Below are positions 27,300 to 36,087 of a DNA stretch of 64,000 nucleotides, piece by piece. The notes beneath the pieces are model-generated. The model was given only the letters and a program-made list of their open reading frames with translations, was not told where the DNA came from and did no database searches. Source of the stretch: Phytoactinopolyspora alkaliphila (GTDB lineage Bacteria > Actinomycetota > Actinomycetes > Jiangellales > Jiangellaceae); the NCBI RefSeq assembly GCF_010550695.1, contig NZ_JAAGOB010000006.1, forward strand, positions 186,001 to 250,000. Direction: 5' to 3'. Positions within the stretch are counted from its first letter, which is position 1. Each line of letters starts with the position of its first letter. Position numbers and translations under genes: made by a program.

Positions 27300-28340
27300 T
27301 CAACGCGCCGGAGGCGGGCCGGAGCTGGCGCCGACGACAAGCCGGCAGGGCAGGAGCTTCTGGGTGGGCGGTAGCGGCTCGTCGTGCGGCCTCTCGAGCT
27401 GGTCGAGAAGTATCTGGACGCCCAGCCGGCCCAGTTCGGTGCTCGGCGGTTCGAGCGTGGTCAGCTGTGGCCGCATCATCTCGGTGACCCTGGTCGAGGA
27501 GACGATCGAGACGATGGAGAAGTCGTCGGGAACCCGCCAGCTGATCTCGTCCAGGGCGTTCATCACGCCGATCACCGCGCGCTCGTTCATCACGACGAGC
27601 GCGGTGAGCTCGGGGCTAGAGGCCCGCAGCTCGTGAAAGGCCGCCTTGCCGGCGGCCGCGTTGTCCCCGCAGGGCCGCTCGATGTGGGCGATTCCAGCGT
27701 CGGAGGCAGCCCGGCGGAAACCCTCGGCCGCGCGGACCGTCGGGCCGTAGCCGACGGACAGCGCCGACGGTGAGTGGTTGAGGAAGCCGACACAACGGTG
27801 CCCCAGCTCCATCAGGTGCGCGATGGCGTCCCGCGTGGTCTGCTCAAAGTCGATGTCGGCGTAGCTGATGGTGCCGGGGTCACTTGTCCGTCCGATCATG
27901 CTGAACGGGAGGCCGGCCTGGCCGAGCAGATCGACCCGCTCGTCGTCCAGGCGGACCTCCATCACCAGGGCGCCGTCGATGAGGCCCTGGCCGGTGAGGT
28001 GCTCGAGCTCATGGATGTCGCGCAGCTCGCTGGGCGCGAGCATGAGGTGGTAGCCGTGCTCGCGGGCGGCATCGGCAGCCCCGGTGACGAACTCCATCTC
28101 GGTGACGCCCAAGCCTCGCTCGGGTGTGGGGAACAGTAGGGCGAGGATACGGGTCCGCTTGCTTGCCAGGCCGCGAGCTAGGGCATTCGGCCGGTAGCCG
28201 AGCTCCTCCATGGCGCGCATGATGCGCCGCCGGGTACTGGCAGAAACCGGGCGGGTTCCATTCAGCGCGTACGAGACGGTGCTGAGCGCGACATCGGCAC
28301 GCTTGGCGACGTCGATCATTCTCGGCGGCACGGTGACCAT
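27300..28340 (-). CDS. LacI family transcriptional regulator
   Basis: A 346-residue repressor. It has an N-terminal LacI helix-turn-helix and hinge (MIDVAKRADVALSTVSYALN, then ALARGLASKRTR) and a periplasmic-binding-protein-like effector domain (ILALLFPTPERGL, then DGALVMEVRL). ATG 28340 is used; ATG 28319 (MIDVAKRADV) is an alternative. It is divergent from the GH3 glycosidase, whose promoter carries a 14-bp perfect palindrome of the LacI-family kind, so repression of that gene is likely. The effector would be a sugar released by the enzyme. Confidence 0.92.
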   Translation of the reverse strand: MVTVPPRMIDVAKRADVALSTVSYALNGTRPVSASTRRRIMRAMEELGYRPNALARGLASKRTRILALLFPTPERGLGVTEMEFVTGAADAAREHGYHLMLAPSELRDIHELEHLTGQGLIDGALVMEVRLDDERVDLLGQAGLPFSMIGRTSDPGTISYADIDFEQTTRDAIAHLMELGHRCVGFLNHSPSALSVGYGPTVRAAEGFRRAASDAGIAHIERPCGDNAAAGKAAFHELRASSPELTALVVMNERAVIGVMNALDEISWRVPDDFSIVSIVSSTRVTEMMRPQLTTLEPPSTELGRLGVQILLDQLERPHDEPLPPTQKLLPCRLVVGASSGPPPAR

Positions 28341-28549
28341 CCCGGAGATTGTCGAAGCGGTTAGCCGAACGGCTCGGCGAACCAGGGCGGATTGCACTCG
28401 CGTAACACGATGCAGAGTACAGCCATGAGCCCGTGCGGGAGCGCCGACTCGCTGAGCGCTGTCCTTGCTGACCCTGTTGACCTGCGACGACGCCGCCATC
28501 TCGGTGCGCGCATCCGCACCGGCAAGGATGTCGTTACTGAAACGTAACC

Positions 28550-28578
28550 TTGACCTCGCAGGCTTCCTGTGCCAGATT
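28550..28578 (+). promoter_or_regulatory. Sigma-70-type promoter of GH3 gene
   Basis: TTGACC (28550-28555), 17 bases, CAGATT (28573-28578) match housekeeping -35 and -10 elements with ideal spacing, about 95 bases before the GH3 start. Confidence 0.65.
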
Positions 28579-28591
28579 CGAAGCGCTTCGA
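28578..28591. promoter_or_regulatory. LacI-family operator
   Basis: TCGAAGCGCTTCGA is a perfect 14-bp palindrome that begins at the last base of the -10 element, so a bound repressor would block transcription start. It is the expected target of the divergent LacI regulator. Confidence 0.75.
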
Positions 28592-28671
28592 CAAAGTCTC
28601 GAATCTCCGCCCTGTTCACTCGTCGCCGCCGACGCTCATGGCGGCGACCTCGACCGAGAGGATCGAAGCCG

Positions 28672-31600
28672 ATGAGTCGTATGTCCCTTCGACGGACGCC
28701 CCGTACGAACCCTGGGAAACGCCGCAGAGCCACCACGATTCTGGGCGTGCTCGCCGTCCCGTTGCTCGCGGTGGGCCTGATGCAAGCTCCGATGGCCGGA
28801 GCCCAGGACGCGGAGCTGCCGTTCAAGGATCCTGACCTGCCACTCGACGAGCGGGTCGACGATCTGCTGTCCCGCCTGACGCTGGACGAGAAGCTCTCGC
28901 TCCTGCACCAGTCCCAGGAGCCGATCCCACGGCTTGGCATCCCCTATTTCAAAGCCGGAACCGAAGCGCTGCACGGCGTGGCCTGGTCCAACGACCTCAA
29001 CGACAACTGGGATCAGGTGCTCGCCACCCGGGCGACGGTGTTCCCGCAGGCGGTAGGACTGGCCAGCACGTGGAATCCGGACCTGATCACCGAGGTCGGC
29101 TCGGCGGTCGGCGACGAGCTGCGGGCCTACAACTCGATCGATCCGGTGCTCTGGGGCCTGCAGGTCTGGGCGCCCGTCGTGGACCTGCTGCGCGATCCCC
29201 GGTGGGGACGCAACGAGGAAGGGTACTCGGAGGACCCGCTGCTGACGGGGGCGATCTCCACGGCTTACGGCAAGGGCCTCTCGGGTGACGATCCCGATCA
29301 TCTGAAGGTCGCGCCGGTGCTGAAGCACTTCTACGGCTACAACAATGAGGCAGACCGGAGCCTGACCTCCTCGAACCTGCCGCCGCGCGTCAAGCACGAG
29401 TACGCGCAGGCCGCGTTCAAGCACGCGATCGAGGCCGACGCCGCCACCGGTGTGATGGCCTCGTACAACATGGTCAACGGCCGCCCCACCCACGTCGACC
29501 CGGACATCGACGAGGTCGTGCGCTCGTGGACCGACAAGGACCTGTACAACGTGAGCGATGCCTGGGGCCCGCGCGCCCTGGTGGAGCTTCAGGAGTACTT
29601 CGACGATCACGACGAGGCGTACGCGGCCGTGCTCAAGGCCGGCCTGGACGGATTCACCGTTGACGGCAGCGACGCAGGCCCCACCACGGCGTTCCTGAAA
29701 TCCGCGCTCGACAAGGGATATCTGAGCATTGCCGACGTGGACGAGTCCGTGCGCAACGTTCTCTCGGTCCGGTTCCGGCTCGGCCACTTCGACCCAGACG
29801 GCGGGCCGTACGGGCACATCGGGGAAGAGGCTCTCGACACGCCGGCGCATCGCGAGCTGAACCGGCGGACCGCCGAGGAGGCGCTGGTGCTGCTCGACAA
29901 CGCGGCCGGGACGCTTCCGCTAGACCCTGACGCCACCGGCAGTGTCGCTGTGATCGGACCGCTGCACGACACGCTGTTCAGCGACTGGTACGGCGGGACG
30001 ATGCCGTATGAGGTGACACCTCTCGACGGCATCGAGCAGCGGCTCGGCGGCGACGCGGACGTCGTCGGCGTCGAAGGCATCGACCGGCTGACATTCCGGG
30101 ACGTCGAGACAGGCCACTACCTGACGGCGACGGGCACCGGAACCGGCGACCGAGTCGTCGCTACGGACGACGCCACGGAGGCGTCGCAGTGGGACTTCAA
30201 CGAGTGGATGGCCGACTACGCCACCCTGCGCAACGCCGAGAACGGCCGGTACCTGACCGGCGACGGCGGCGCGTACAACACCTCCTCCGAGGAGCCCGGC
30301 GGCTGGTACGTCCAGCAGCAATTCCGGCTCGAGGAGCAGGAGGACGGCACCTACGTCATCCAGTATGTGGGCTATGAGACCAACGAGGGCTGGTGGTGGA
30401 TCCCCGAGCACTACATCACGGTGGCGGCCGACGGCACGGTAGGCACCGGCTCGAAGGCCGATGCCGCACGGTTCGAGGCTGACGTGGTCAACAGCGGCAT
30501 CGACAGCGCCGTGGCCGCTTCTGCCGGTGCCGACGCGGCGGTCGTCGTCGTCGGCAGCCAGCCGTTCGTGTACGGACGCGAGATCCACGACCGCGAAACC
30601 CTGGTGCTGGGAACCAGCCAGCAAAAGCTGGTCGAAGCGGTGACGGCGGCCAACCCCAACACCGTGGTAGTGCTGGAGACCAGCTACCCCACCACCATGC
30701 AGCCGCAGCCGGACACACTGCTGTGGACCACCCACGCGGGTTCGGAGACCGGCAACGCGATCGCCGGGGCGCTCTTCGGCGACGTCAACCCCGCCGGACG
30801 GCTGACGCAGACGTGGTACTCGGGGACCGACGACCTGCCGAGCATCTTCGACTACGACATCATCAGCGCCGGCATGACCTACATGTACTACGACGGGAAC
30901 CCGCTATATCCGTTCGGGCACGGCCTCTCCTACAGCGGCTTCGAGTACTCGAAGCTGAAGACCAACGGCAAGGCAGTAGGAGGCGACGGGAGGATCAAGG
31001 TCAGCGTCGACGTGACCAACACCGGCGAGCACGCGGGCGACGAGGTCGTGCAGCTGTACACCTCCCAGCGCGAATCCCGGGACACCGTGGCCGAGAAGAC
31101 GCTGCGTGAGTTCCAGCGCGTATCCCTCGAGCCCGGCGAGACCACGACCGTCACGTTCGATCTCCGCGCGTCCGAACTGGCGCGCTGGGATGTGACTCGC
31201 GACCGGTGGGTCGTGGAGCGCTCGGTTTACGACGTGCTGGTCGGGGCGTCGTCGGCGGACATCCGGCAGCAGGCGACGCTGCGGGTGAACGGCGAGGTCA
31301 TCCCACCGCGAGATCTGTCGAAGAGCACACGCGCGGTGAACTTCGACGACTACTCCGGAGTCCGGCTCGTGGACGAGAGCAAGGAACGCGGGACCTCGGT
31401 GGAAGGTGACGACGGCGCCTGGGTGAAGTTCGCCGACGCCAGGCTCCGGCAACGGACCACCACGTTCACGGCGCGGGTCGCCAGCGCCGGCTCCGGTGAG
31501 GGCTCGATCGAGGTTCGCCTCGACTCGCCGACCGGGCCACTTGCCGGCACGGCGAGCGTCGAGAGCACGGGCGGCGTCTACGAGTACACGACTGTCAGCG

Positions 31601-31692
31601 GCTCAGTGTCGCTGCCCGGGGCGGCTTTCACGCGCGACGTCTATCTCGTATTCGACGGAGACGTGCGGCTGGCCAGCTTCACGATCTCCTGA
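28672..31692 (+). CDS. Secreted GH3 glycoside hydrolase with internal and C-terminal accessory domains
   Basis: A 1006-residue exported enzyme. The order is: signal peptide (to about 44), GH3 N-terminal barrel with RDPRWGRNEEGYSEDP and nucleophile Asp296 in NVSDAWG, first half of the GH3 C-terminal domain, an inserted domain at about 471-604, rest of the GH3 C-domain (PLYPFGHGLSYSGFEYSKL), a fibronectin III-like domain (about 755-860), and a CBM6-like end. The insert (TGHYLTATGTG, then NGRYLTGDGG) resembles a beta-trefoil/fascin-type sugar-binding module. It is probably a beta-xylosidase or beta-glucosidase on plant or microbial glycans. ATG 28672 follows GAGAGGA. Confidence 0.9.
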   Translation: MSRMSLRRTPRTNPGKRRRATTILGVLAVPLLAVGLMQAPMAGAQDAELPFKDPDLPLDERVDDLLSRLTLDEKLSLLHQSQEPIPRLGIPYFKAGTEALHGVAWSNDLNDNWDQVLATRATVFPQAVGLASTWNPDLITEVGSAVGDELRAYNSIDPVLWGLQVWAPVVDLLRDPRWGRNEEGYSEDPLLTGAISTAYGKGLSGDDPDHLKVAPVLKHFYGYNNEADRSLTSSNLPPRVKHEYAQAAFKHAIEADAATGVMASYNMVNGRPTHVDPDIDEVVRSWTDKDLYNVSDAWGPRALVELQEYFDDHDEAYAAVLKAGLDGFTVDGSDAGPTTAFLKSALDKGYLSIADVDESVRNVLSVRFRLGHFDPDGGPYGHIGEEALDTPAHRELNRRTAEEALVLLDNAAGTLPLDPDATGSVAVIGPLHDTLFSDWYGGTMPYEVTPLDGIEQRLGGDADVVGVEGIDRLTFRDVETGHYLTATGTGTGDRVVATDDATEASQWDFNEWMADYATLRNAENGRYLTGDGGAYNTSSEEPGGWYVQQQFRLEEQEDGTYVIQYVGYETNEGWWWIPEHYITVAADGTVGTGSKADAARFEADVVNSGIDSAVAASAGADAAVVVVGSQPFVYGREIHDRETLVLGTSQQKLVEAVTAANPNTVVVLETSYPTTMQPQPDTLLWTTHAGSETGNAIAGALFGDVNPAGRLTQTWYSGTDDLPSIFDYDIISAGMTYMYYDGNPLYPFGHGLSYSGFEYSKLKTNGKAVGGDGRIKVSVDVTNTGEHAGDEVVQLYTSQRESRDTVAEKTLREFQRVSLEPGETTTVTFDLRASELARWDVTRDRWVVERSVYDVLVGASSADIRQQATLRVNGEVIPPRDLSKSTRAVNFDDYSGVRLVDESKERGTSVEGDDGAWVKFADARLRQRTTTFTARVASAGSGEGSIEVRLDSPTGPLAGTASVESTGGVYEYTTVSGSVSLPGAAFTRDVYLVFDGDVRLASFTIS

Positions 31693-31703
31693 CCGGCGGG
31701 ACA

Positions 31704-31745
31704 CGGCACGGAAACGGGCACACTCTCCAGCCCGTTTCTGTGCCG
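31704..31745 (+). terminator. Hairpin terminator after GH3 gene
   Basis: CGGCACGGAAACGGGC and GCCCGTTTCTGTGCCG pair over 16 bases with one G-U, around a 10-base loop, 11 bases past the GH3 stop. There is no long T run, as is common in actinobacteria. Confidence 0.75.
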
Positions 31746-31879
31746 TTGTTCGCTGTCGACACCCAATCAGGCCACTGTGCGACGCTCAGGCGGCGCCTCG
31801 CTGGGCGGTTGGACCTTACGGTGGCCCTGATTTCGTGCCATCGTCATATCTGTCAGCAGTGGCGGGAGGGGTTTCGGCG

Positions 31880-33247
31880 ATGACGAGCGGTGTGAGCGCG
31901 AGGTTGCTCGAGGGCAAGATCGAGGGGCGTGTCCTCACCTGGGACGACGACGAGTACGACGATGCGCGCGCGGTCTGGAACGCGATGGTCGACCGGCGGC
32001 CGAGGATGATTGTCAGATGCGCCACGCCGGACGACGTGGCGACGGCCATCCGGTACGCCCGGGACGGCGATCTGGAGATCGGCGTCCGGTGCGGCGGCCA
32101 CGGCGTGCTAGGCGCGGCCGTGCCGGAGGACGGCCTGATGATCGACCTCACGCCCATGGGCGGGGTCCGGGTGGATCCGCGACGTCGCCGGGCGTGGGTG
32201 GAAGGTGGTGCGCTGCTGGGCGCTTTAGACCAGGCCACGCAACCGCACGGCTTGGCGACAACCGCCGGGAACGTGTCCCACACCGGTGTCGGCGGGCTCA
32301 CCCTCGGTGGTGGGATGGGCTGGCTGGCCAGGCAGTTCGGGCTGTCCTGCGACAATGTGGCGTCGTTCGAGGTGGTCACCGCCGAGGGCAACATGGTCCG
32401 GGCGAGCGCCGCGGAGAATGCCGAGTTGTATTGGGGACTGCGCGGAGGCGGCGGGAACTTCGGTGTGGTGACCGAGTTCGAGTTCCAGCTGCATCCGATG
32501 GTGGGCGAGGCACTCGTCGTCGATCTCTGGTTCGCGCTCGACGAGGCGCCCGCTGTGCTGCGCGGGTGGCGCGACCTCAACGCGGTCGCGCCGCGTGCGG
32601 CGACGTTCACCGCGTGGGTCGGTGACATGGAGGGTCGTCCGATGGCCTCCGTCGGATACGTCTGGATCGGCGACGTCGAGGAAGGACGCCGGCTCCTACC
32701 TCCTCTGCGTGCACTCGGTAAGCCGGTCATGGAGCGGGTACACGAGACGTCGTACGTCGAACTGCAGCGGATGGACGACAGCGTCGAAGGGCATACATTC
32801 CGCAGATACTGGAAGGGTCACTACGTCCGGTCGCTGCCGGACGAAGCCATCGAGGCGTTCCTGCTCCGGGGCACGCCGGACGGTCATGGACCGTATCTGC
32901 CGGCAGCGAGCCTGCAAGCCTATGGCGGCGCGATCGCCGACGTGCCGGACGAGGACACGGCCTTCAGCCATCGGGACACCCTGTTCGAGTTCGTGAGCGC
33001 GACGCGCTGGTCGGATCCCACGGAAGACGAGCTGCGGATAGGTGCGGCCCGGAGATACGCCGGATCGCTCGACCGGTTCGCCAGCGGCGCCTATGTCAAC
33101 GTGCTGACCGATGAGGGCCAAGCCGGGGTCCGGCGTGCGTATCCGCCGGAGAAGCTCGCGCGGTTGACGGCGCTCAAAGACACCTGGGATCCGCAGAACG
33201 TCTTCCATCTCAACCACAACATTCCGCCCACCGGGCGCCCCGGCTGA
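31880..33247 (+). CDS. FAD-binding oxidoreductase, berberine bridge enzyme family
   Basis: A 455-residue flavoenzyme of the BBE/p-cresol methylhydroxylase type. The FAD-binding PP-loop region has VRCGGHGVLGA, where the histidine usually carries covalent FAD; the second attachment cysteine of bicovalent members is missing (GNVSHTGVGG). The C-terminal berberine motif DPQNVFHLNHNIPP is present. GGGAGGGG lies 8 bases before ATG 31880. Such enzymes oxidise sugars or alkaloid-like natural products with oxygen. It has no linked biosynthetic cluster, and the substrate is unknown. Confidence 0.88.
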   Translation: MTSGVSARLLEGKIEGRVLTWDDDEYDDARAVWNAMVDRRPRMIVRCATPDDVATAIRYARDGDLEIGVRCGGHGVLGAAVPEDGLMIDLTPMGGVRVDPRRRRAWVEGGALLGALDQATQPHGLATTAGNVSHTGVGGLTLGGGMGWLARQFGLSCDNVASFEVVTAEGNMVRASAAENAELYWGLRGGGGNFGVVTEFEFQLHPMVGEALVVDLWFALDEAPAVLRGWRDLNAVAPRAATFTAWVGDMEGRPMASVGYVWIGDVEEGRRLLPPLRALGKPVMERVHETSYVELQRMDDSVEGHTFRRYWKGHYVRSLPDEAIEAFLLRGTPDGHGPYLPAASLQAYGGAIADVPDEDTAFSHRDTLFEFVSATRWSDPTEDELRIGAARRYAGSLDRFASGAYVNVLTDEGQAGVRRAYPPEKLARLTALKDTWDPQNVFHLNHNIPPTGRPG

Positions 33248-33260
33248 GGTTCTGGCGAGC

Positions 33261-34031
33261 ATGACCAGATCACGCCTAGATCTCGACGAGCGTTTCACCG
33301 GCGAGACGCTTGATCCTGATGTCTGGGTTCCGTACTACCTTCCGCACTGGAGTTCGCGCGCACAGTCGGCGGCCACCTATTCCGTGCACGACGGTGAGCT
33401 GCACTTGAGCATCCCTGACAGTCAGCCGCTGTGGTGTGCCGACTTGCACGACGAGCCACTGCGCGTTTCGTGCATCCAGAGCGGGTGTTTCTCCGGACCG
33501 CTGGGCAGCACGATCGGTCAGCAGCCGTTCCGGGAAGGGCTTGAGGTCCGGGAGGAGCAGCCGACGATGTGGGGCTACACGCCGCATTTCGGGCAGGTCG
33601 AGGTTCGCATGCGGGGCGTCATCTCGCAGCGGTCGATGTTCGCCTTCTGGATGTCGGGTATCGAGGACCTGCCCGAGCGCTCGGCCGAGATCTGCGTCGC
33701 CGAGGTATTTGGTGACGCGGTCCGCGACTCGTCCGCCGATGTCGGCATCGGCTTGCATCGGTTCCGCGATCCGGCCTTGTCCGAGGAGTTCTCCGCGGAC
33801 CCGCTCGGACTCGACGTCACCGAGTTCCACACGTATGGCGTCGATTGGCGGCCGGGCTCGCTTGCGTTCTTGGTCGACGACGAAGTGGTGCGCCGGTGTG
33901 ATCAGGCGCCTGACTATCCGATGCAGCTCATGATCGGCCTGTTCGACTTCCCAGCGAAGGCGACCGGCGGCGTGCATACGTCTGCTCCCGAACTTGTCGT
34001 CTCCCACGTCCGCGGAAAGCCGCTGTCCTGA
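33261..34031 (+). CDS. GH16-like concanavalin-fold protein
   Basis: A 256-residue protein laid out like a GH16 beta-glucanase sandwich: DERFTGETLDPDVWVPYYLPH at the start, YTPHFGQVEVRMRG, the catalytic-strand region SAEICVAEVFGD and FHTYGVDWRPGSLAFLVDDE. GH16 enzymes use ExDxxE; here the strand reads EICVAE, so both glutamates are in place but the middle aspartate is cysteine. Activity may be altered or lost. There is no signal peptide, unusual for a glucanase. It follows the BBE gene by 13 bases and is probably co-transcribed. Confidence 0.65.
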   Translation: MTRSRLDLDERFTGETLDPDVWVPYYLPHWSSRAQSAATYSVHDGELHLSIPDSQPLWCADLHDEPLRVSCIQSGCFSGPLGSTIGQQPFREGLEVREEQPTMWGYTPHFGQVEVRMRGVISQRSMFAFWMSGIEDLPERSAEICVAEVFGDAVRDSSADVGIGLHRFRDPALSEEFSADPLGLDVTEFHTYGVDWRPGSLAFLVDDEVVRRCDQAPDYPMQLMIGLFDFPAKATGGVHTSAPELVVSHVRGKPLS

Positions 34032-34082
34032 CGGGAGGGATCGCGCGCCGGTGTACCCGACCGGCATGCGAAGCTGGTGGGC

Positions 34083-34478
34083 GTGAGAGGAGATCGCAAC
34101 GTGTTCGGGGATCCGCTGGAGCCGTGCGGCACCGATCCGCTGACCGGGTTCTACCGGGACGGGTGCTGCAACACCGGCCCGGAAGACATCGGCCAGCACA
34201 CCGTGTGCGCGATGGTGTCGAGGGAGTTCCTCGCCCAGCAACAGCAGGTTGGCAACGACTTGACGACCCCTCGTCCGGAGTTCGGCTTCCCCGGCCTCAC
34301 ACCGGGGGATCGTTGGTGCGTCTGCGCCGATCGGTGGCTGGAGTCCTACCGGATGGGCGCGGCGGCGCCCGTCGTTCTCGCCGCGACGAACGCCCGCGCG
34401 CTGGAGGTCATCCCCATCGAGATGCTCCGCGAACACGCGGTGGACGTCCCCGCGGACCCAGGCGGGCTCGACGCGTGA
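34083..34478 (+). CDS. DUF2237 family protein
   Basis: A 131-residue protein matching DUF2237 almost throughout: DPLEPCGTDPLTGFYRDGCC near the start, then GPEDIGQHTVCAMVS, GNDLTTPRPEFGFPGL, GDRWCVCADRWLES and the closing IPIEMLREHAVDVPADPGGL. Function is unknown; conserved cysteines suggest metal binding or redox use. Start is uncertain: GTG 34083 gives the family-like N-terminus (RGDRNVFG), GTG 34077 is in frame, and GTG 34101 has the best AGGAG spacing but would trim conserved residues. Confidence 0.85.
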   Translation: MRGDRNVFGDPLEPCGTDPLTGFYRDGCCNTGPEDIGQHTVCAMVSREFLAQQQQVGNDLTTPRPEFGFPGLTPGDRWCVCADRWLESYRMGAAAPVVLAATNARALEVIPIEMLREHAVDVPADPGGLDA

Positions 34479-34512
34479 ACCCGGCTGGCGCCTCCGTACC
34501 ATCACCGCGACG

Positions 34513-34575
34513 TCGATACCGCCAGATGGCTCGTGTGGGGCGGCGAACCGATCCATCACCATCTGGCGGTATCGA
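34513..34575. terminator. Bidirectional hairpin terminator
   Basis: TCGATACCGCCAGATGG (34513-34529) and its exact complement (34559-34575) make a perfect 17-bp stem with a 29-base loop, between the convergent DUF2237 and MFS genes. Confidence 0.7.
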
Positions 34576-34581
34576 AGTGAC

Positions 34582-35994
34582 TTAGGCGGAGGCGGTTTCC
34601 CCGCCCACCGCAGCCGGTGCGGGCCTCGGCGGCGTCAGCTTCGCTGCGACGAGGGCCGCGATGGCCGCGGCGACCGCAGCGGCGACGAAACCGTCGGTGA
34701 AGCCCGAAAGCGTGCTGCCCACCAGGCTGGCCGCTGCCACGCTGGAGATGATGGCGGCTCCGCTGGCGGCACCGAACTCGTGGAACGTGCTGACGATTCC
34801 CGATGCGATGCCGGCCTCGTGCGGTGCCACCTGGCCGAGTGCGGTCGCCGAGGCGACGACGAAGATCGCGCCGGTACCGGCGGCTGCGATGGACACGCCG
34901 ACGACAACGGACACTGGGTGCAACGCCAGGGCGGGCACGGCCATCCCAACGGCCGCGACGATCAGCCCCATCACCGCGAGCAGGCGCGCGCCGAGCCGTG
35001 CGATGGCCCGGCCGGTGAGGTTGGCACCGGCCATCGTCGCGAGCGCGATCGGGAGGAACAGCAAGCCAGTCTGCATCGCTCCGTATCCGCGAGCGTGCTG
35101 GAAGTAGAAGGTGCCCAGGAAGAAGACCGCGATCATCAGCGCCGTCGCCAGGAAGATCAGAAACGTGCCGGTCGCCACCGGCCGCCGGGTCAGCAACCGG
35201 ACGTCCATGAGTGGTGAGCGGGCCCGCTTCTGCCAGACGAAGAATGCCAGGTATCCCACGGCCGCGAGCACGACGAGCCACCCGGTCGTAGCGGTCAGCC
35301 AGCCATGGTCGCCCGCGTTGATGAACGCGTAAATCACGGTGCCGGACGCCGTGGTGACCAGCAGGGCGCCGAGCACGTCCAGCCGGGCTCGTGGCGCGGC
35401 CGAGACCTGTCGAGGCAGCATCCGAGCCAGCGCTACGGCGATCACCACGCCGATCGGCGCATTGATGAAGAACACCCACGGCCAGCCGGGTCCGGCGGTG
35501 AGGACACCGCCCAGGAGCACGCCGAGGGCCGCGCCTCCACCTCCGAGCGCGGACCACACCCCGAGGGCCTTGTTCCGCTCGTCGCCCGCGAACAGTGTGA
35601 CGACCAGAGACAGTGCCGACGGCGACAGCAACGCCGCGCCGACACCCTGGGCGATGCGCCCGCCGATGAGCATGCCGGAGGAATCGGCCATTCCGGCCAC
35701 CAACGACGCCGCCGTGAAGATCAGAAGGCCGGTGAGCACCACCCGCTTGGCTCCGATGAGGTCTGCCAGCCGCCCGCCCAGCAGCATCAGGCCGCCGAAG
35801 GTCAGCGCGTAGACGCTGACGGTCCACGTCATGGCCTCGCGTGTGAGGTCCAGGTCGGTTCCCATGTGGGGCAGTGCGATGGCCACGACGGTGATGTCCA
35901 GGATCAGCATCAACTGAGCGACGCCGAGGAACCCCAGGATGTGCCATCGCAAGGGGTGCGGGGCCCCGGTCTCAACTGCTTCGTTCTGACTCAT
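34582..35994 (-). CDS. MFS transporter, DHA2 (EmrB/QacA) drug efflux type
   Basis: A 470-residue membrane protein with about 14 hydrophobic helices. Motif A after helix 2 reads GGRLADLIGAKRVVL and motif C-like sequence in helix 5 reads GGGGAALGVLLGGVL; the N-terminus DITVVAIALPHMGTDL is typical of DHA2 exporters with the membrane aspartate of motif D1. It would export toxic compounds with proton antiport. It is divergent from a TetR gene with two matching operators between them, a standard drug-induced efflux arrangement. Confidence 0.92.
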   Translation of the reverse strand: MSQNEAVETGAPHPLRWHILGFLGVAQLMLILDITVVAIALPHMGTDLDLTREAMTWTVSVYALTFGGLMLLGGRLADLIGAKRVVLTGLLIFTAASLVAGMADSSGMLIGGRIAQGVGAALLSPSALSLVVTLFAGDERNKALGVWSALGGGGAALGVLLGGVLTAGPGWPWVFFINAPIGVVIAVALARMLPRQVSAAPRARLDVLGALLVTTASGTVIYAFINAGDHGWLTATTGWLVVLAAVGYLAFFVWQKRARSPLMDVRLLTRRPVATGTFLIFLATALMIAVFFLGTFYFQHARGYGAMQTGLLFLPIALATMAGANLTGRAIARLGARLLAVMGLIVAAVGMAVPALALHPVSVVVGVSIAAAGTGAIFVVASATALGQVAPHEAGIASGIVSTFHEFGAASGAAIISSVAAASLVGSTLSGFTDGFVAAAVAAAIAALVAAKLTPPRPAPAAVGGETASA

Positions 35995-36012
35995 GAGTGG
36001 CCTCCCAGCCGT

Positions 36013-36036
36013 AACTCGTATGGGTGAGTACGAATT
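36013..36036. promoter_or_regulatory. TetR operator 1 (MFS side)
   Basis: AACTCGT, 10 bases, ACGAATT has the same half-site and spacing as the perfect site 37 bases away, with one mismatch. It lies 19 bases before the MFS start codon. Confidence 0.65.
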
Positions 36037-36049
36037 GTGAACGGGGAGC

Positions 36050-36077
36050 CTAACTCGTGTATTCCCGTACGAGTTAG
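36050..36077. promoter_or_regulatory. TetR operator 2 (regulator side)
   Basis: CTAACTCGT (36050-36058), 10 bases, ACGAGTTAG (36069-36077) is a perfect 9-bp inverted repeat just before the TetR gene. Together with operator 1 it suggests control of both divergent genes. Confidence 0.75.
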
Positions 36078-36087
36078 AGTGGGTGGT

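Larger units (their letters stand above)
28341..28671. other. Intergenic region with GH3 promoter
   Basis: This 331-base divergent region contains the promoter and operator listed separately. It also has a weaker inverted repeat GTTAC-N6-GTAAC at about 28533-28548 just upstream of the -35 element. No gene is supported. Confidence 0.6.
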
